64,000 bases of DNA from Varroa destructor. Lineage: Eukaryota > Arthropoda > Arachnida > Mesostigmata > Varroidae. Every line of letters begins with the position of its first letter. The stretch's first letter is position 1. A program made the translations under genes and the position numbers. Positions 1 through 11,851 of the stretch are shown piece by piece. The notes under the pieces were generated by a model, which was given only the letters and a program-made list of their open reading frames with translations, did no database searches and was not told the DNA's origin. The DNA lies in NCBI RefSeq assembly GCF_002443255.2, contig NW_019211460.1, positions 28,802,481-28,866,480 on the forward strand. The letters run 5' to 3'.

Positions 1-3000
1 AGATAGACACCACAAACACTCGGAAATCCTACTAATTTTAGGAAGGATGATCCAATCATGCGGGAATAGTGCCGAAAGGTTTTCAGACTTTACAATAATG
101 AGTAAATCCGATATATCAAATTGTAAAAAAATCAAGTAAGGTCACTTTAGATTTAACTTGTACAGTTATCGTCTGTTTTCAACGCTGTTGAGCTCGACTG
201 GCAGTTCATCACGCGAGCGAAAGCGAGCAGACTGTAGCTAATTCTTGATTCCACAATGGAAACAGTGGTGAGTAGACGTAAAAATTTTGTTTGTTCGCAG
301 GACCGGGCCTAAACCTTAAACCTTGAGCGTTCCAAAATGCAATAGCTTCTTAAAAATTCGAAAAGTATTTAGTTGTCCTTCGTTATTTTTGTTAACCATA
401 AAGCTTTTTTTTTGGTTAGGCTCCATGACAGGGTTTGTTTGTTGATTGTCTTTAGGTAAACGAGGGCCCGTAAAAGAGACAGAATTAGAACAATCTATCC
501 TTCAAGCAGTGTTTTTCTGATTTGCGTATAAAATATTTTTCATACAAATTTATTGGATATTTGATAAAAGTCTAACGAGAAAAGAAGCCGAAGTAGTAAG
601 AGTACAAAATGAGCTTTTGCTAGTTGCACTTTTGTGATAAATACTTTCGATTAGCCTGCGCGCATGCTCTGTAGGTTCTACAAAAGACCTGCACTCAGGT
701 ATCGGACGATGCACAACATGCAGGAAAATACGAGACATATTGGATACAGTAGATAAATATGCTCTACAGATGAACCTAGCAGTTGTGTAGGATGTAACAC
801 TTAAGATAGAGAACTTCCACTTAAGAACATTTAAGATAAAATTATGTACTTCATTACATTACTGGTACTTAAACATAAATTTAGACAAATATCCACGGAA
901 ACGTTCTGTGTAGCTATCATAAGGAAATCTGTCTGAAAGAAAGAGATGGTCGGAAATAAAGGGTATCATGACTAGCATTAGTAACTTATAAAACGCATAC
1001 GTATTCCCTAAAATTTCAAATGTTTCAATGCTACTTCAGATGAATTGATTAATATTCATTAAAAATATTACTCATATACAGACAACATGCTGAGTGTTTT
1101 ATTAGAACAACAGTTTATTTATCACCAAATTTATTCCTGGTCAACTTGAAGTGGTGCATCGTGTTTTCACCTAGTCATGTAGCTTCAGCCACGATAACTG
1201 CCTGTCTTTCTACATTTGTCTAGTAACTGAAGAGTCTCTCTTCTCTGATATATAAATATGAGTCAGTGTGCCATTGTTCTCTAGCTCGTTGTCCTTAAAA
1301 ATTCTTGTGAATGTTCTCAATTTTATTTCGGTTTTCAGCGCAATACGCGAATGCCTCACAGCAATACGTGCAAACCTGAAACAATGTGAAGTTAGGTCAA
1401 GATAAGATTTTATTATCGTCAATCGATGTCAATAATAGATTGCTGTATATCTAATATTTACTACAGACTTCGTTAGAAAAAGACCTCATAAGACACTGCA
1501 CGTGATGCTCACAGTTAGCTGTGTTAGAAATATAACGTTGGCTACAGTTTAAAAATGTATTGGCCAATCATAAGTTAAAAAAATAGCTTTTTTTTTCATA
1601 TTATTGGTTTGTCGAAAAATATTAGCCGTCTTTAAACAAAACTGTTTCTAGCAAATACTTTTTTTTATATTTGTAATAATACTATCACAAAATAATAATA
1701 ATACGAACTAAATGTAATACGCGATTTTGATCGATGACCTTCTGGAATTTTTCTAATAACATCATAATCCGATCACCGGGGAACATCTCTGGTTTCTGAT
1801 CGAAACATTGCTACAAGTGATTCTTGCAACTAAATCAAAAAAGTTCTCCAGGGGAATGAGACAGACGATCATCGGATGACCCAAGCTCTGGGTTATATGG
1901 CAGATGCATTGAAAGTTCCCATCTAATTTGTCAAATTTTTTTGCGATTAGCTTAACGCGTGTGGTTGATACATTTTCACGGCGAACGACGGCCCCTTTTC
2001 TGTTCAATTTACTGTTTTCAATAGCTTGTTGTAGTCTTATTAGTTTTTGCAATAGAAGACCGAGTCAGTTATTTTGGCAGACTGCATCAATGCGTAACGC
2101 ATGATCGTATTTGAATCTTTCGAAGCATATAGCGTCGTCCTCTTTAGCGTCAATCTGGGCTTTACAGAGACTGTAGAAATGATTTTTTTATTTCTACATT
2201 CGTGCCATAAGTGATTCACTCGTCGACCACCCGCTTTAAAAATGGCTTGATTTCGTTGCGTTTCCAGATGGAATTACAATCGAGTAACTGTTTTTGCGTC
2301 AATCTGTGTGGCACCCAAGTATCGAGCTTTTTTTGGCAGACAGCTATCCTTCCTCAAATTATTAAAGACCGTTTAGTAGGGGATATTTAGTTTCTTTCCG
2401 ATATTATTATAACTATTTACGTGTATATCTTGCTTAGCTAGCTCTCGCTACGATAATTTCATAAATTTTTGCCGTATAAGATCGACCACTACAAGAAGCA
2501 TTTTTCACATTCAAAGATCTTTTAGACCGTCTCTTTCGGTAACGCATCTTGAACCTAAACAGCATAATATTTTTTTATAGGTCTGTGTGTCATATGTGCC
2601 TTTATCAATTTTTAATAAATCAATGCCTTGATTAATCGAACTATAGAACATATCAAATATTTACAGAATTCTCACTCATCTTAAAGGCGCTCTATCTTAA
2701 ATTTGAATAAAGGCGTTCCAGTCATTTTACCACAATTGCTACTGCTAAGACTCAGTTTTTCAATGACATCGACTCGGCGACTCTCATGTTATCTGAAATA
2801 AGTGACATTAATGTAATCTAGCGGGAACAACAATTATTACTTTTTCTACGACCCAATATATCAAAAGTCTTTGTTTAAAAGTGAGTGAGGCCACTTTGAC
2901 TGAAAGCAAGAAGTTTCATAATAGATTTAGACTTTCATAATAGATTTAGTAAGTCTTTCTTGTGTTAGAACTAATAGCAGGCCTTAACCATAATTTTAAG

Positions 3001-3181
3001 CTAAGTTAGGCAAAGCTTGTTATTGTGTTTGTGAGGTAACAGTATGTGAATAGCCTTAGACCGCTCGTTTGAACTTATTTATGTATATGTATTTACACAG
3101 ATAATTTGCCTGTAAATGAAGTAAGGGTTAACTTATCGCTTTAATTATTTATATATATATATATATATATTGAATAACAAC
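1..3181. other. Left-edge non-coding sequence
   Basis: No exon was recognised on either strand. The missing last exon of the Ly6 gene, expected to carry the CC...CN ending, may lie here or left of the window; I searched for that cysteine pattern and did not find it. An ATG followed four codons later by a consensus donor (GTGAGT) occurs near 256-273 on the + strand, too little to call a first exon. A short direct repeat (cataatagattta, two copies) sits near 2918-2952. Confidence 0.4.
3150..3171. repeat. (TA)n microsatellite
   Basis: Pure TA dinucleotide run immediately 3' (in gene sense) of the third Ly6 exon on the minus strand. Confidence 0.9.
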
Positions 3182-5622
3182 CTCATTATCCATAGCGAAT
3201 CCGTTTTGTAGGCAGCTGGTGACACAGTCATCGGCGCACTTTCGTGAGAATTTCGTCAGCACTCGGTTGACCCGTGTTACCTCCGCCTGATAATCAAGGT
3301 ACAGGCGAAAATGTGCTTTGCAGTCCATTACTTATGTACGAATAAACTAACCCACTGCTCAAATGATGCTTGTGCATCGACATGTTACGGCTCGCTTTGT
3401 TGAACATGGCCGTCTTGCACGAAGAAAGAAACTTCGCTCATCTAAGATACTTATGGGCCCTTTCACTAAATATTATAGTAAGGACTTTAGGTTGTAAACA
3501 ACGTTAGTAATTCAATTAGCTTTGTATATGCATTACTAGACATAGTCATTTAATAGATATTTTAAACATCTGTTACTGAATAGAATATCCTATGAGTATT
3601 TTCATCATGTCTATCTAGAGCAAGTATACTATTCTCGTATATACAAGGATACTCTCCTCGTACCTGCCAGTAAGTGATTTTGTATGGGGTACGCAGCTTC
3701 AACTTCTACCTTAGCATGCTTTTAGACCAGCCTTCTGGTCTGAAATGCCTTACCACTTGCGGTTCTAGGATCTCTTCGAACGTTAGAGTGGAGACCGTGA
3801 GGTGCATACACGGCCTCGCAGAGCCACTAGACTTACCATACAGTATCTCGAATTTTGGCTACACTGTGCAATTCCCCGTTCTCTCTCCTTCGGGTCAGAA
3901 GGACCAACAAGACAACTGTGGTTGTGCGCATAGGGCTCTGCGTTGAAAGTGAAATCGGCGTCACACTGGTAACAACCTAATCGTTTACCCTGATATTTGC
4001 CGATGTTGCCGCTTCCTGAAAATAATAAGACACGATTCGGTACATTGCAACTATCGCCTAGTTTTGCCGAAGGACGTATTGAGCTGGTTTTGGAATAACA
4101 TGAAACTGTTTAGATCATTCAGTCCATTCAGACTGTATCAGTAAACGGAGGTCGATGCTATTTTTATTAAGGCAATTTAGGTTTACGCCTCTGAGCTGCA
4201 CTAAACATTGCTGCTTCTGCTAGAGGTTCTCAGCCGTTACGACAAGCTCGTCAAAGATCCGTGAACATATAATTTGTCTTCCGCAAGGAATATGTAATCT
4301 TCAGCAAACGAGGACAGTATTTGAGTGCAGTTGAAAACTTAACATTGTCTGTCTTGCCAGTCTCCGAAGAGTCGCTGTTCAAAGCTTTGTCAGTAATACG
4401 TAATAACATAATTGGTTCAAGTAAAGAAAGCTATGAACTTGACGCGTCTTCTTAAGAAGTCATCTATGTCGTGATCGGTCGGAAGGTTTTCAAGCTGTAT
4501 AAATTAGATGAACTATTAGTATTGAGTATTAGCTATTAGCTACACATACAGGCGGTAAACTTTTTTACACTCTAAACGAACTACGTATGCACACAAATAT
4601 GAATGAAACAAAGCTACGCTTAAGGAAAATTCTATTTAAGGCCGATTTGACATAGATCAAATATGTCACTCCAACATTTTACCTTCTTCGTCATAGTGAC
4701 GCTTGAACATGCTTGCCTAGAGACTTATGACGATATGTTTGCTATTCTGGCTCATATCCATTATTGACACTAGTTGAGTTTATGTTACTGAAAGGAAAAG
4801 AGCCATGTATTTAAGCGGAAAAATTATATATATATATATATATATATAGTATGGTTTGGCCTTGTAGAAAATTTTGCACACAAAGGCATTATTAAAATAG
4901 ACTGCCGAACTTACAATCGCACCGCTCAAATATGTACGATTGTATGTGGTAACGCAGCTGTGGCGGTTATGGTCTAATGGATATTCTATAATAAGCGGCA
5001 GAGATTACCAGACAGACACAAAATTAGAAGGCTGAAATGTGTACATATAGGAGCGAGGCGGCAGCTTATCAGTTCTGGCCCTGTCTATTATAAAAGGGAA
5101 AAAACTACGTAGATAGAATATTGACGTAATTTGTTATAGAATTAAAATATGGAATACTTGTGGCTTAACGTTATTCTAAATGTTTGAATTCAGAGACAGC
5201 CCGCACAGCTTGCTACTGACCCGGGACATCATAGGTAGGTCTTGCACTAAATACGAATCAGGCGCCACTATTTGAGTTGGAGCCTAAGGAATGTCCCTGA
5301 TTACTTTCCTTCTCCAGTCCGCATGAGTTCATCATGTCGTACACTTAGCTATATCAAAAGTTTTGCCGTTGATTGCGGAAATTATTGTAACAAAGATTCG
5401 GGTCGTAATTGCCAGTCGTTGCGTCGTTTTAATAACCTATTGTAGCTACTTGCAAAGCAACACTTGCGTAACCCTGTTTCATGCCTACAAAAATTAAACC
5501 AACAGTTCTTTCCCTTCTTTTATTACTGTTGCATACTTACTTTGACCTTGTGTAACACCAACAAGTAGTGCTCCGGCCACGAGCGCCCATGAGACGACCA
5601 CTAGATTTTCTTTTCTGTCCAT
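3182..5622 (-). CDS. Ly6/uPAR (three-finger) secreted protein, 3' end unresolved
   Basis: Three exons on the minus strand join in phase: 5622-5541, 4015-3837 and 3286-3182 (122 codons). Exon 1 begins MDRKENLVVVSWALVAGALL, a short basic start and hydrophobic core typical of a signal peptide, and ends at a GTAAGT donor. Exon 2 follows TTTTCAG and contains CYQCD, later NHSCLVG, and ends with YCM at another GTAAGT. Exon 3 contains RKCADDCVTSC. The CYxCD start, YCM, and RxCxxxC order match arthropod Ly6/uPAR (quiver/sleepless-like) proteins, which are secreted or GPI-anchored and often modulate channels or receptors. The exon 3 donor (GTTGTT) is weak. The final exon with the CC...CN motif and any GPI signal was not found. 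No ligand or role can be given. Family call is fairly firm; gene limits are not. Confidence 0.72.
4825..4848. repeat. (TA)n microsatellite
   Basis: Pure TA run inside the first intron of the Ly6 gene. Confidence 0.9.
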
Positions 5623-8600
5623 TATTCGGACTCCTATTTGCAGAAACACACCGGAGCTACCTCACACAGCGACTCACCCGCGCACGATTTTTATATCTTG
5701 CCTTTTTTCGACAACTGAATTAAATCGTTGGTTACACTTGGTGTCGTCTATACCGTAACGAAACGAACATTGTTTTAATTCGACAAAACTTTTTAGATCC
5801 TCACAGGACCTGCCTTAGTAGTAGTAGATTACAGCCACCTTAAACTTATCTGGTACTGGACTAGCCTACAATTTGTAATCCATGTTGTCACCAACAATGT
5901 GAACACTGGACTGTTTAAGAGAGGTTTACCTGTAGATGTTTAGCAATTGGTATCCAACCTTTACCTGTTTTTACTTGCACTGAATAAAGTACACGCTGTA
6001 CTGCTATAAGTGCATTTTCGCTATCAGTGTCGTCCGTTGAAGGCTAATCTGACAGTACACCAAAGTATCCCTATGTGGACAGCGATGTTAAATGCTGGTC
6101 GTGTTTCGCATAAGAGGCGAACCTACGATATTGAAAACGCGATTCGAAACAGACGAACGTTACTGGCTATCGTTATAGCCTTGGTGACAGCGGTTCGATC
6201 TGCATATGCTGTACATGTGTGTCAATTAAATCAGCAGTTAGAACTGTGTAGGTAGTTGCATAAGAATGGATACTATATTATCGATGCACAACACGATGCG
6301 ACCTGGCCCTAGGATCCCTTGACGTTCGCCTGAATTCACAATATCCGCAAAGTAACATGAAACAATAGAGAATTAGGCATCCACTAGGTTACTGTTGAAC
6401 GAAGCTAGCCTTCAGCATTTGCGAAATATCACGAAAACTTTCAATAGCAGTTGTATCCTAGCTCGACAAAAATGGTAAACGTCCCCGTGCGAGTAGGATA
6501 TTCAGCCAGTGACTGAAGTACCCGCGGACAAATCCAACTTGTAAGTTTGCCCAGGTTAGCGTAACCCATGCGTAGCGTGAGGTCTCTCGAGCGTGAAACA
6601 AACGACCAAACCCAGTTCTAGCAGACTACTCAATTATAAGGGTAGACTACAGTTATGCTAACACTTAAGGGCATTAGAAGAATTGAGTTTTGCTTAAATT
6701 TGAAGTCGAATTAAGAAATGTAGGGCAATCCAAAACTTGGCTTATAGATTAAAGCCGAAAGAATGCGAATTTGAGCTATCTGGCACAATTCTAAAGGTTA
6801 TACATTCTAAAGGTTATTTAATTATGCGTTTCTATATAAATCCAAATAGTTTTAAAATACATACAGGCCTTAATTATATCATGATCAAATTTTTTTACGT
6901 TTTGCAGTATCCATAGGTCCCGTCTGCAGAAATTCAATGAAAGCTAAATTAATACCGAAAAGGCCGTGTTATCTCGTTAGCATCGTTGCGTTCCACCTTT
7001 TAGTTTCTAACTTGCATGTGAGGTATAATATCATTAGAAACTAGGGGACATTCTCCGTGATGGTACGCGCGTTGCATATTACCTAAAAGCAGGTAGCTCT
7101 GCCTAGGCTCACAACTATTCCACATTTTGCCCGCAGTTAGAACGGGTTAACTAACGTATACTCAAACAAGAAAAATTTCCGACCGTTGTTACATACAACA
7201 ACACATTTGCGTATGTACAAAAAAAAGACTTATTTTTGGGCATGTATTACACTTTTTTTTGCGACCAAATATTACTCCAAAAGATTCGGACTTAATATTG
7301 AATTTGTATCAAAATATAGTTGCCAAATTGATAGCTAATACATTGCAATAAAATGATTTGTCCACACGCCTATTGATTTGAGTCGTTCGTAGGTATCGCT
7401 GTATCCACTCATATATAAAACTAGTACAAAAAAATATAGTATACAAAGTAGTATATAGTATAAAAAAACGACGGTTTTTACGAATTTATTCAGAGCAATT
7501 CATTATATAGGGGATATAGTAGCTCATTGGATTTGAAGGCGGATTTCTGTGAATAAGGTGACTTGACCTTATTTTTTTCTTCCGCATTTTATTTTTTATT
7601 TTAATTGTATATGGGTATAGTTCAGATTAAATTTTCAAATCCAATATTACGGTGGCGTTTGTCATGCTGCTGCAAACGTATCATTCGAGCCCCCCCCCCC
7701 CCCCAGGACATCAAAGTTCCTGCGTTTAAAGTTAGCGAGAGTAGGAACCTTGCATAACTATTCCAGACACTTTCGATTCATTTATAGTTAACAATGTGAA
7801 CAGCCTGTACAGCGTCATGTTTTAACCAGTGAAGTTCTTGTGTTCGACGTCCTAATTTCGATAAAAACAAAGTAGATAAAAAAAATAAAGATATTCACGT
7901 TAATCGTTAATACTATCATGGCCAAAGCATACGACCAATCGACAAAACATGATTTGGTTTACAGCACCATGCTAAATCGGCGGAAAAAAAGAAAATTGTT
8001 TATGTAGAAACCAGAAACAGTGATATCTAAGCGTCCCGTATCTAAGCTGTCATGAAATTCTTGAGGAATTAATCAGAATGCACTTGTGTACTATCCAAAT
8101 TGTCTGCAGCAAAATTATTGTCTCTGGCTTTCAGCTACAAACGTCTCTTCTGCAAAGATGTGCGAGTTCCTCTATCTCTGGAAGCTGAAACATATATCGG
8201 AGTAATTGTTTGTCCTTGGCCGGTGTCGCAGGTGGTCTTTATGGATGAAGCTCCATTACACACACTACGTGTAGTGCACAAACAGGCTCGCTGTATGCTT
8301 TTATCATTGTATCATTAAAATAATATTAATTTTTGCTTGACTTCACAATTCCTGAGGCTGTATGTTTTTTTCGCTATCTACAATAGGTAAAGAAAAAAAA
8401 ATACCAACGCCACAATAAACATCAAGCATAGACTTGAAAACATACCGAAGTTTACGTCGAAATAGACTTGAGAAAAACCAGTTGCCTTTTCGCTTCAGTA
8501 GCCCGTGGTTCGTCAATCAACAATGGCAAAGAAAGTCTCTATGTGTCGAATGTAAATTAGCTAGCACAATTTGAGAAATGACCTCTCTCTGCATTTTACG

Positions 8601-9744
8601 TTCCATTATATACAATAAAAACATTTAGCTGAATAGCATGTACACATATGGTGTATAAGTCAGTACCAATTTTCAAGAAACTGTAAACCCGCTGGGGATA
8701 GCGGATTAACAACAATGCAGTTGGTAAGAAATCGTGGCCGCTCTCAATGAATCTCGTCTCTTGAGCTACGGCTGCTACGCTACTTCTGCGCATTGTTAAT
8801 ATCCTGCTAAGAGCCTCAATCTTGCCAACAACACTAGCGGGTCAGCAACAGGGGAAATTTGTGAGATCTGTGTCCCTCAAATACTAATTGCGCAATGGAG
8901 AGAATTATGCAGACTATGAGACGCTGTATCCCAGAACAGCCAACAGTTATCTTACAATAATGGTAAGCTGGTTTGAGGATATGGCCGAGATAGAGGTTAA
9001 TTATTCAGTGTGAGAAGATCCAAGGGAATACTGATGTCTTGTAGACAACAAACTATCACAATAACACATGTAAGACTGTAGATAGAATTTGTCGAATGTT
9101 TGTTGGCTTACTTTGGGAGATGGGATTTATTTGTAGTATTGATGTGAAAAAGCCCACTTACTAGTGGCCGCAATTATTGCAAGTAACTGAAAAACTGCAT
9201 ATCTATGGCCAACCTGACCTGAGATAAATAATTTGTTTAACAGCTTGTTCTAGCGCCGTTTCGGGTATATCAAAAGTTTGTGTGAATAAATATATTACTT
9301 ATCTGTTTTATCTGTTGTAGCGCTCCCGCCAAGAACATCTTAGGGATGTATTGTAGGATATATTGCCGCTTTTATTTTGACTATGAATGTTGCAAACGAT
9401 TCTGAATTTAAGTAGAAACATAATTTCCTATTTAGCTTCGTGTAGTCAACCGCCTCGTAGAGTCGATTTCGGTGATTTTTTTTCATTGTTGTACTGTTAT
9501 TGGTAATATTTGGTTAAACAAAAACTTTCCACTGGATGGTGCTAGTGTTGAACTGGCTGATCGTATTTAACTGGAAGCTCCCACTGCGTGAGCACACTTC
9601 GTTTCGCGCTTAGAAGCAATCGTCCGATAGAATGCTAAATAGCCGCATCGGACGCAAAGCTAAAACCTTTAGCCCTCAGCTGCAACTTACCAGAATGATT
9701 GTTTTGACTGTCTGCGTGCGCGCTATTGCTTCCTTTGAAATGGT
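5623..9744. other. Intergenic stretch, no recognised gene
   Basis: Holds the presumed Ly6 promoter side and about 4 kb without a recognised exon. An open + frame at 6010-6255 has a hydrophobic run (LLAIVIALVTAV) but no family resemblance or splice context that I trust. A 15-bp C tract lies at 7690-7704. Confidence 0.4.
7690..7704. repeat. Poly-C tract
   Basis: Fifteen consecutive C residues, followed by AGG; conspicuous in AT-rich surroundings. Confidence 0.95.
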
Positions 9745-10640
9745 GATTCGGTGGGTTCAGTCATGAAACCCAAAAATATGAATCTCCGACACTGTCTTTG
9801 CTGGAGAGAGAACTATCTCGACACAAAGAATTCTCTGAGAAATCGAAGGCAACCTGCAAAAAACGCTACCACTTGCAAGTCTAAGTCTAATCGCTTCAGA
9901 ACAGCGGATTTCAGCTTGAACGGCAAACCACGCCTCGGACGGCCATAACAACCGAACGACGACAAATTGCAGGTATTCCGTGAACAAAATGTGACGCGCT
10001 CGACTCCAAAGCTCTCCACACTGCTAGGAATGATTCAAATAATTATTATCAATTGTTTTTATGTACAAGAGAAACGCGAAAGGGAAGGAAGGTGGATCCC
10101 TATGAACAGAGTGAAAATGACAAGGAGGCTGTTTGGCAATATGCCCTTTATTGCTCGCACAACAAAAGAACAAGTCATATATGGATATAACTATTAGCAG
10201 CGATGAAAGATGGGTCCCAGCCCTGAATCATAACCTAAAACGCAAGATAAAATACAGATCTCTAGTTCGTCACTATGAAGAAGCATCTATAATTAAAGAT
10301 TGCACCCCTGTATATAGTGGGGCACTGTTGTGACTACTACTAACTCAGGACAGAACTATAGGAGACTGTTGCGCAGGTCAGTTCGTTTGACTAAGCCACG
10401 GAACGAACCGCTAAATTACTCCACTCGACTCATAGTCCGGACATCGTTCTATCTAATTATTACCTATGTGTTTCGGTCAATGCAAGTTGTCGAAGGAAAC
10501 AAATACTTCAGAACAGAGGCTGAAGTCCGCAAATGGATAGCTCCTAAATCAAAAACATTCATATTCACTGGGGTGTATCAGTTATCAGAATGATAAGCAA
10601 AAGTCATAGGAAGCGAAGAATAGCACCTCGACTAAGATGT
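9745..10640 (+). mobile_element. Degenerate mariner transposase (Tc1/mariner)
   Basis: Plus-strand pieces in different frames follow the order of a mariner transposase. Near 9895-9945 FSLNGKPRLGRP matches the linker with its GRP motif. Near 10075-10105 REGRWIP matches the conserved (K)WVPH segment. At 10150-10230 the piece LLAQQKNKS then SSDERWVPALNHN matches the first catalytic Asp block (family TGDExWV). At 10440-10590 YVFRSM, NKYFRTEAEVRKWI and FTGVYQLSE match the C-terminal block (family HLFxSM...LxERW). Frameshifts and stops separate the pieces, so the copy is inactive. Terminal inverted repeats were not located, so the ends are approximate. The class call is confident; the exact subfamily is not. 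Confidence 0.8.
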
Positions 10641-11249
10641 GCTCGTTTAATCGAACATTACAATAAATCGGGGAGTTACAAAAAATAAGGGGAACCTTTT
10701 ACCTAATCTAATACCTGTACAACGATGATGGTGATTATTATAAGTTAAGGTGCCTTCAAAAGCATGATTCTCACAAAAGTTAAAGAATTTGAACGCATTG
10801 ACAATTTCGCTGAAGCCTGGACTCAATTTGATAATTGTAGTATGTTAATTGAATTAAGCATTAAGTTCTGCCTCATCTCGTATCACTTCTAATTTATGAT
10901 TTACAAGTAGGTATGTAATTACTACGGTTATGTTCTAAAGCGTTAGAGGTGTTTCATCACAAACAGTACGTTCAGTTTTGTAATGAGCTTTATTTAGTTC
11001 CATAACTATTCTATATCATATCCTTTACGATGATTTGAATTTTACGTCCGCTACCGTCACCGAACACTGCAATCGACACCAACTTCCATAAAGACTTCTG
11101 CGTTTATAATCATGCTCAAGCATATTGGTGCCAATGTTACCTGTAGAATTCCTTTCAAGCTTGATGCATATGGATAAAATATGACGTTATTCATTGCATT
11201 TACATCAAATCGGTGACAACAAAATTGGTTATTTAGGCAGAAATGGTGC

Positions 11250-11699
11250 TTGTTCTACGGTGTCGTGCTTATTCGAAGCCCGACGACAGCCAGTGAGAGT
11301 CATGTATGCGCTATTAAGGTTGTTTCCCATAAATTGATTTCCGCCGAAAAATACCCCGTTCATAAATACATGGTAGGAGCTCAACCACTACAAGCTGTCT
11401 TTATCGAATACCCAAAACATTATAGAAGAAACTTTATTGGTCACGGCATGTGTGTTATTCACACATTGCGTGCTGGCATCATTAGTGTTCAATGTTGCAT
11501 GATTTCACAATGTCGAATGTTCTTTTGGCGCACAAGCGAACAAACATTCGTAACGCGCGCATCGGCCGTAGACTTGAAGAAATGTCCCAGGCTTCACTGG
11601 AGTAAATTAAAAGCTGTTTTGTTTCAACAGAGTAGCATAGGTTTTTACTTCTTAGCTTCAGCCGCCGAAGAGACCATATATCTAGATAGGACCATTTAG
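11250..11699 (+). other. Unassigned open reading frame, 149 codons
   Basis: One of the longest uninterrupted frames in the window outside known genes. The first in-frame codon of the listed span is TTG. The frame is open back to an AG at 11239-11240 that could be an acceptor, so this could be an internal exon. It ends at TAG. The translation is rich in Cys and His but I see no domain, repeat or signal peptide. Codon use is mixed, so chance is a real possibility. No function is proposed. Confidence 0.2.
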
Positions 11700-11825
11700 G
11701 AAAGCATTTCTATGAAACTTCTGCCCCGGACTTTTTATAGATAGCGCCTCATTGCGAGTAGCGTGAGAATTATTTTTTACATCGTATTATGCTCAATGAC
11801 GAAAATGATGTAAACCTGCAAATTA

Positions 11826-11851
11826 CTATATATATATATATATATATATAT
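11826..11851. repeat. (TA)n microsatellite
   Basis: TA dinucleotide run, followed after GC by a second short TA run. Confidence 0.9.

Noticed and set aside
3674..3946. 90-codon plus-strand ORF
   Set aside because: It lies antisense to the second Ly6 exon, whose reading on the minus strand has conserved cysteines and good splice sites.
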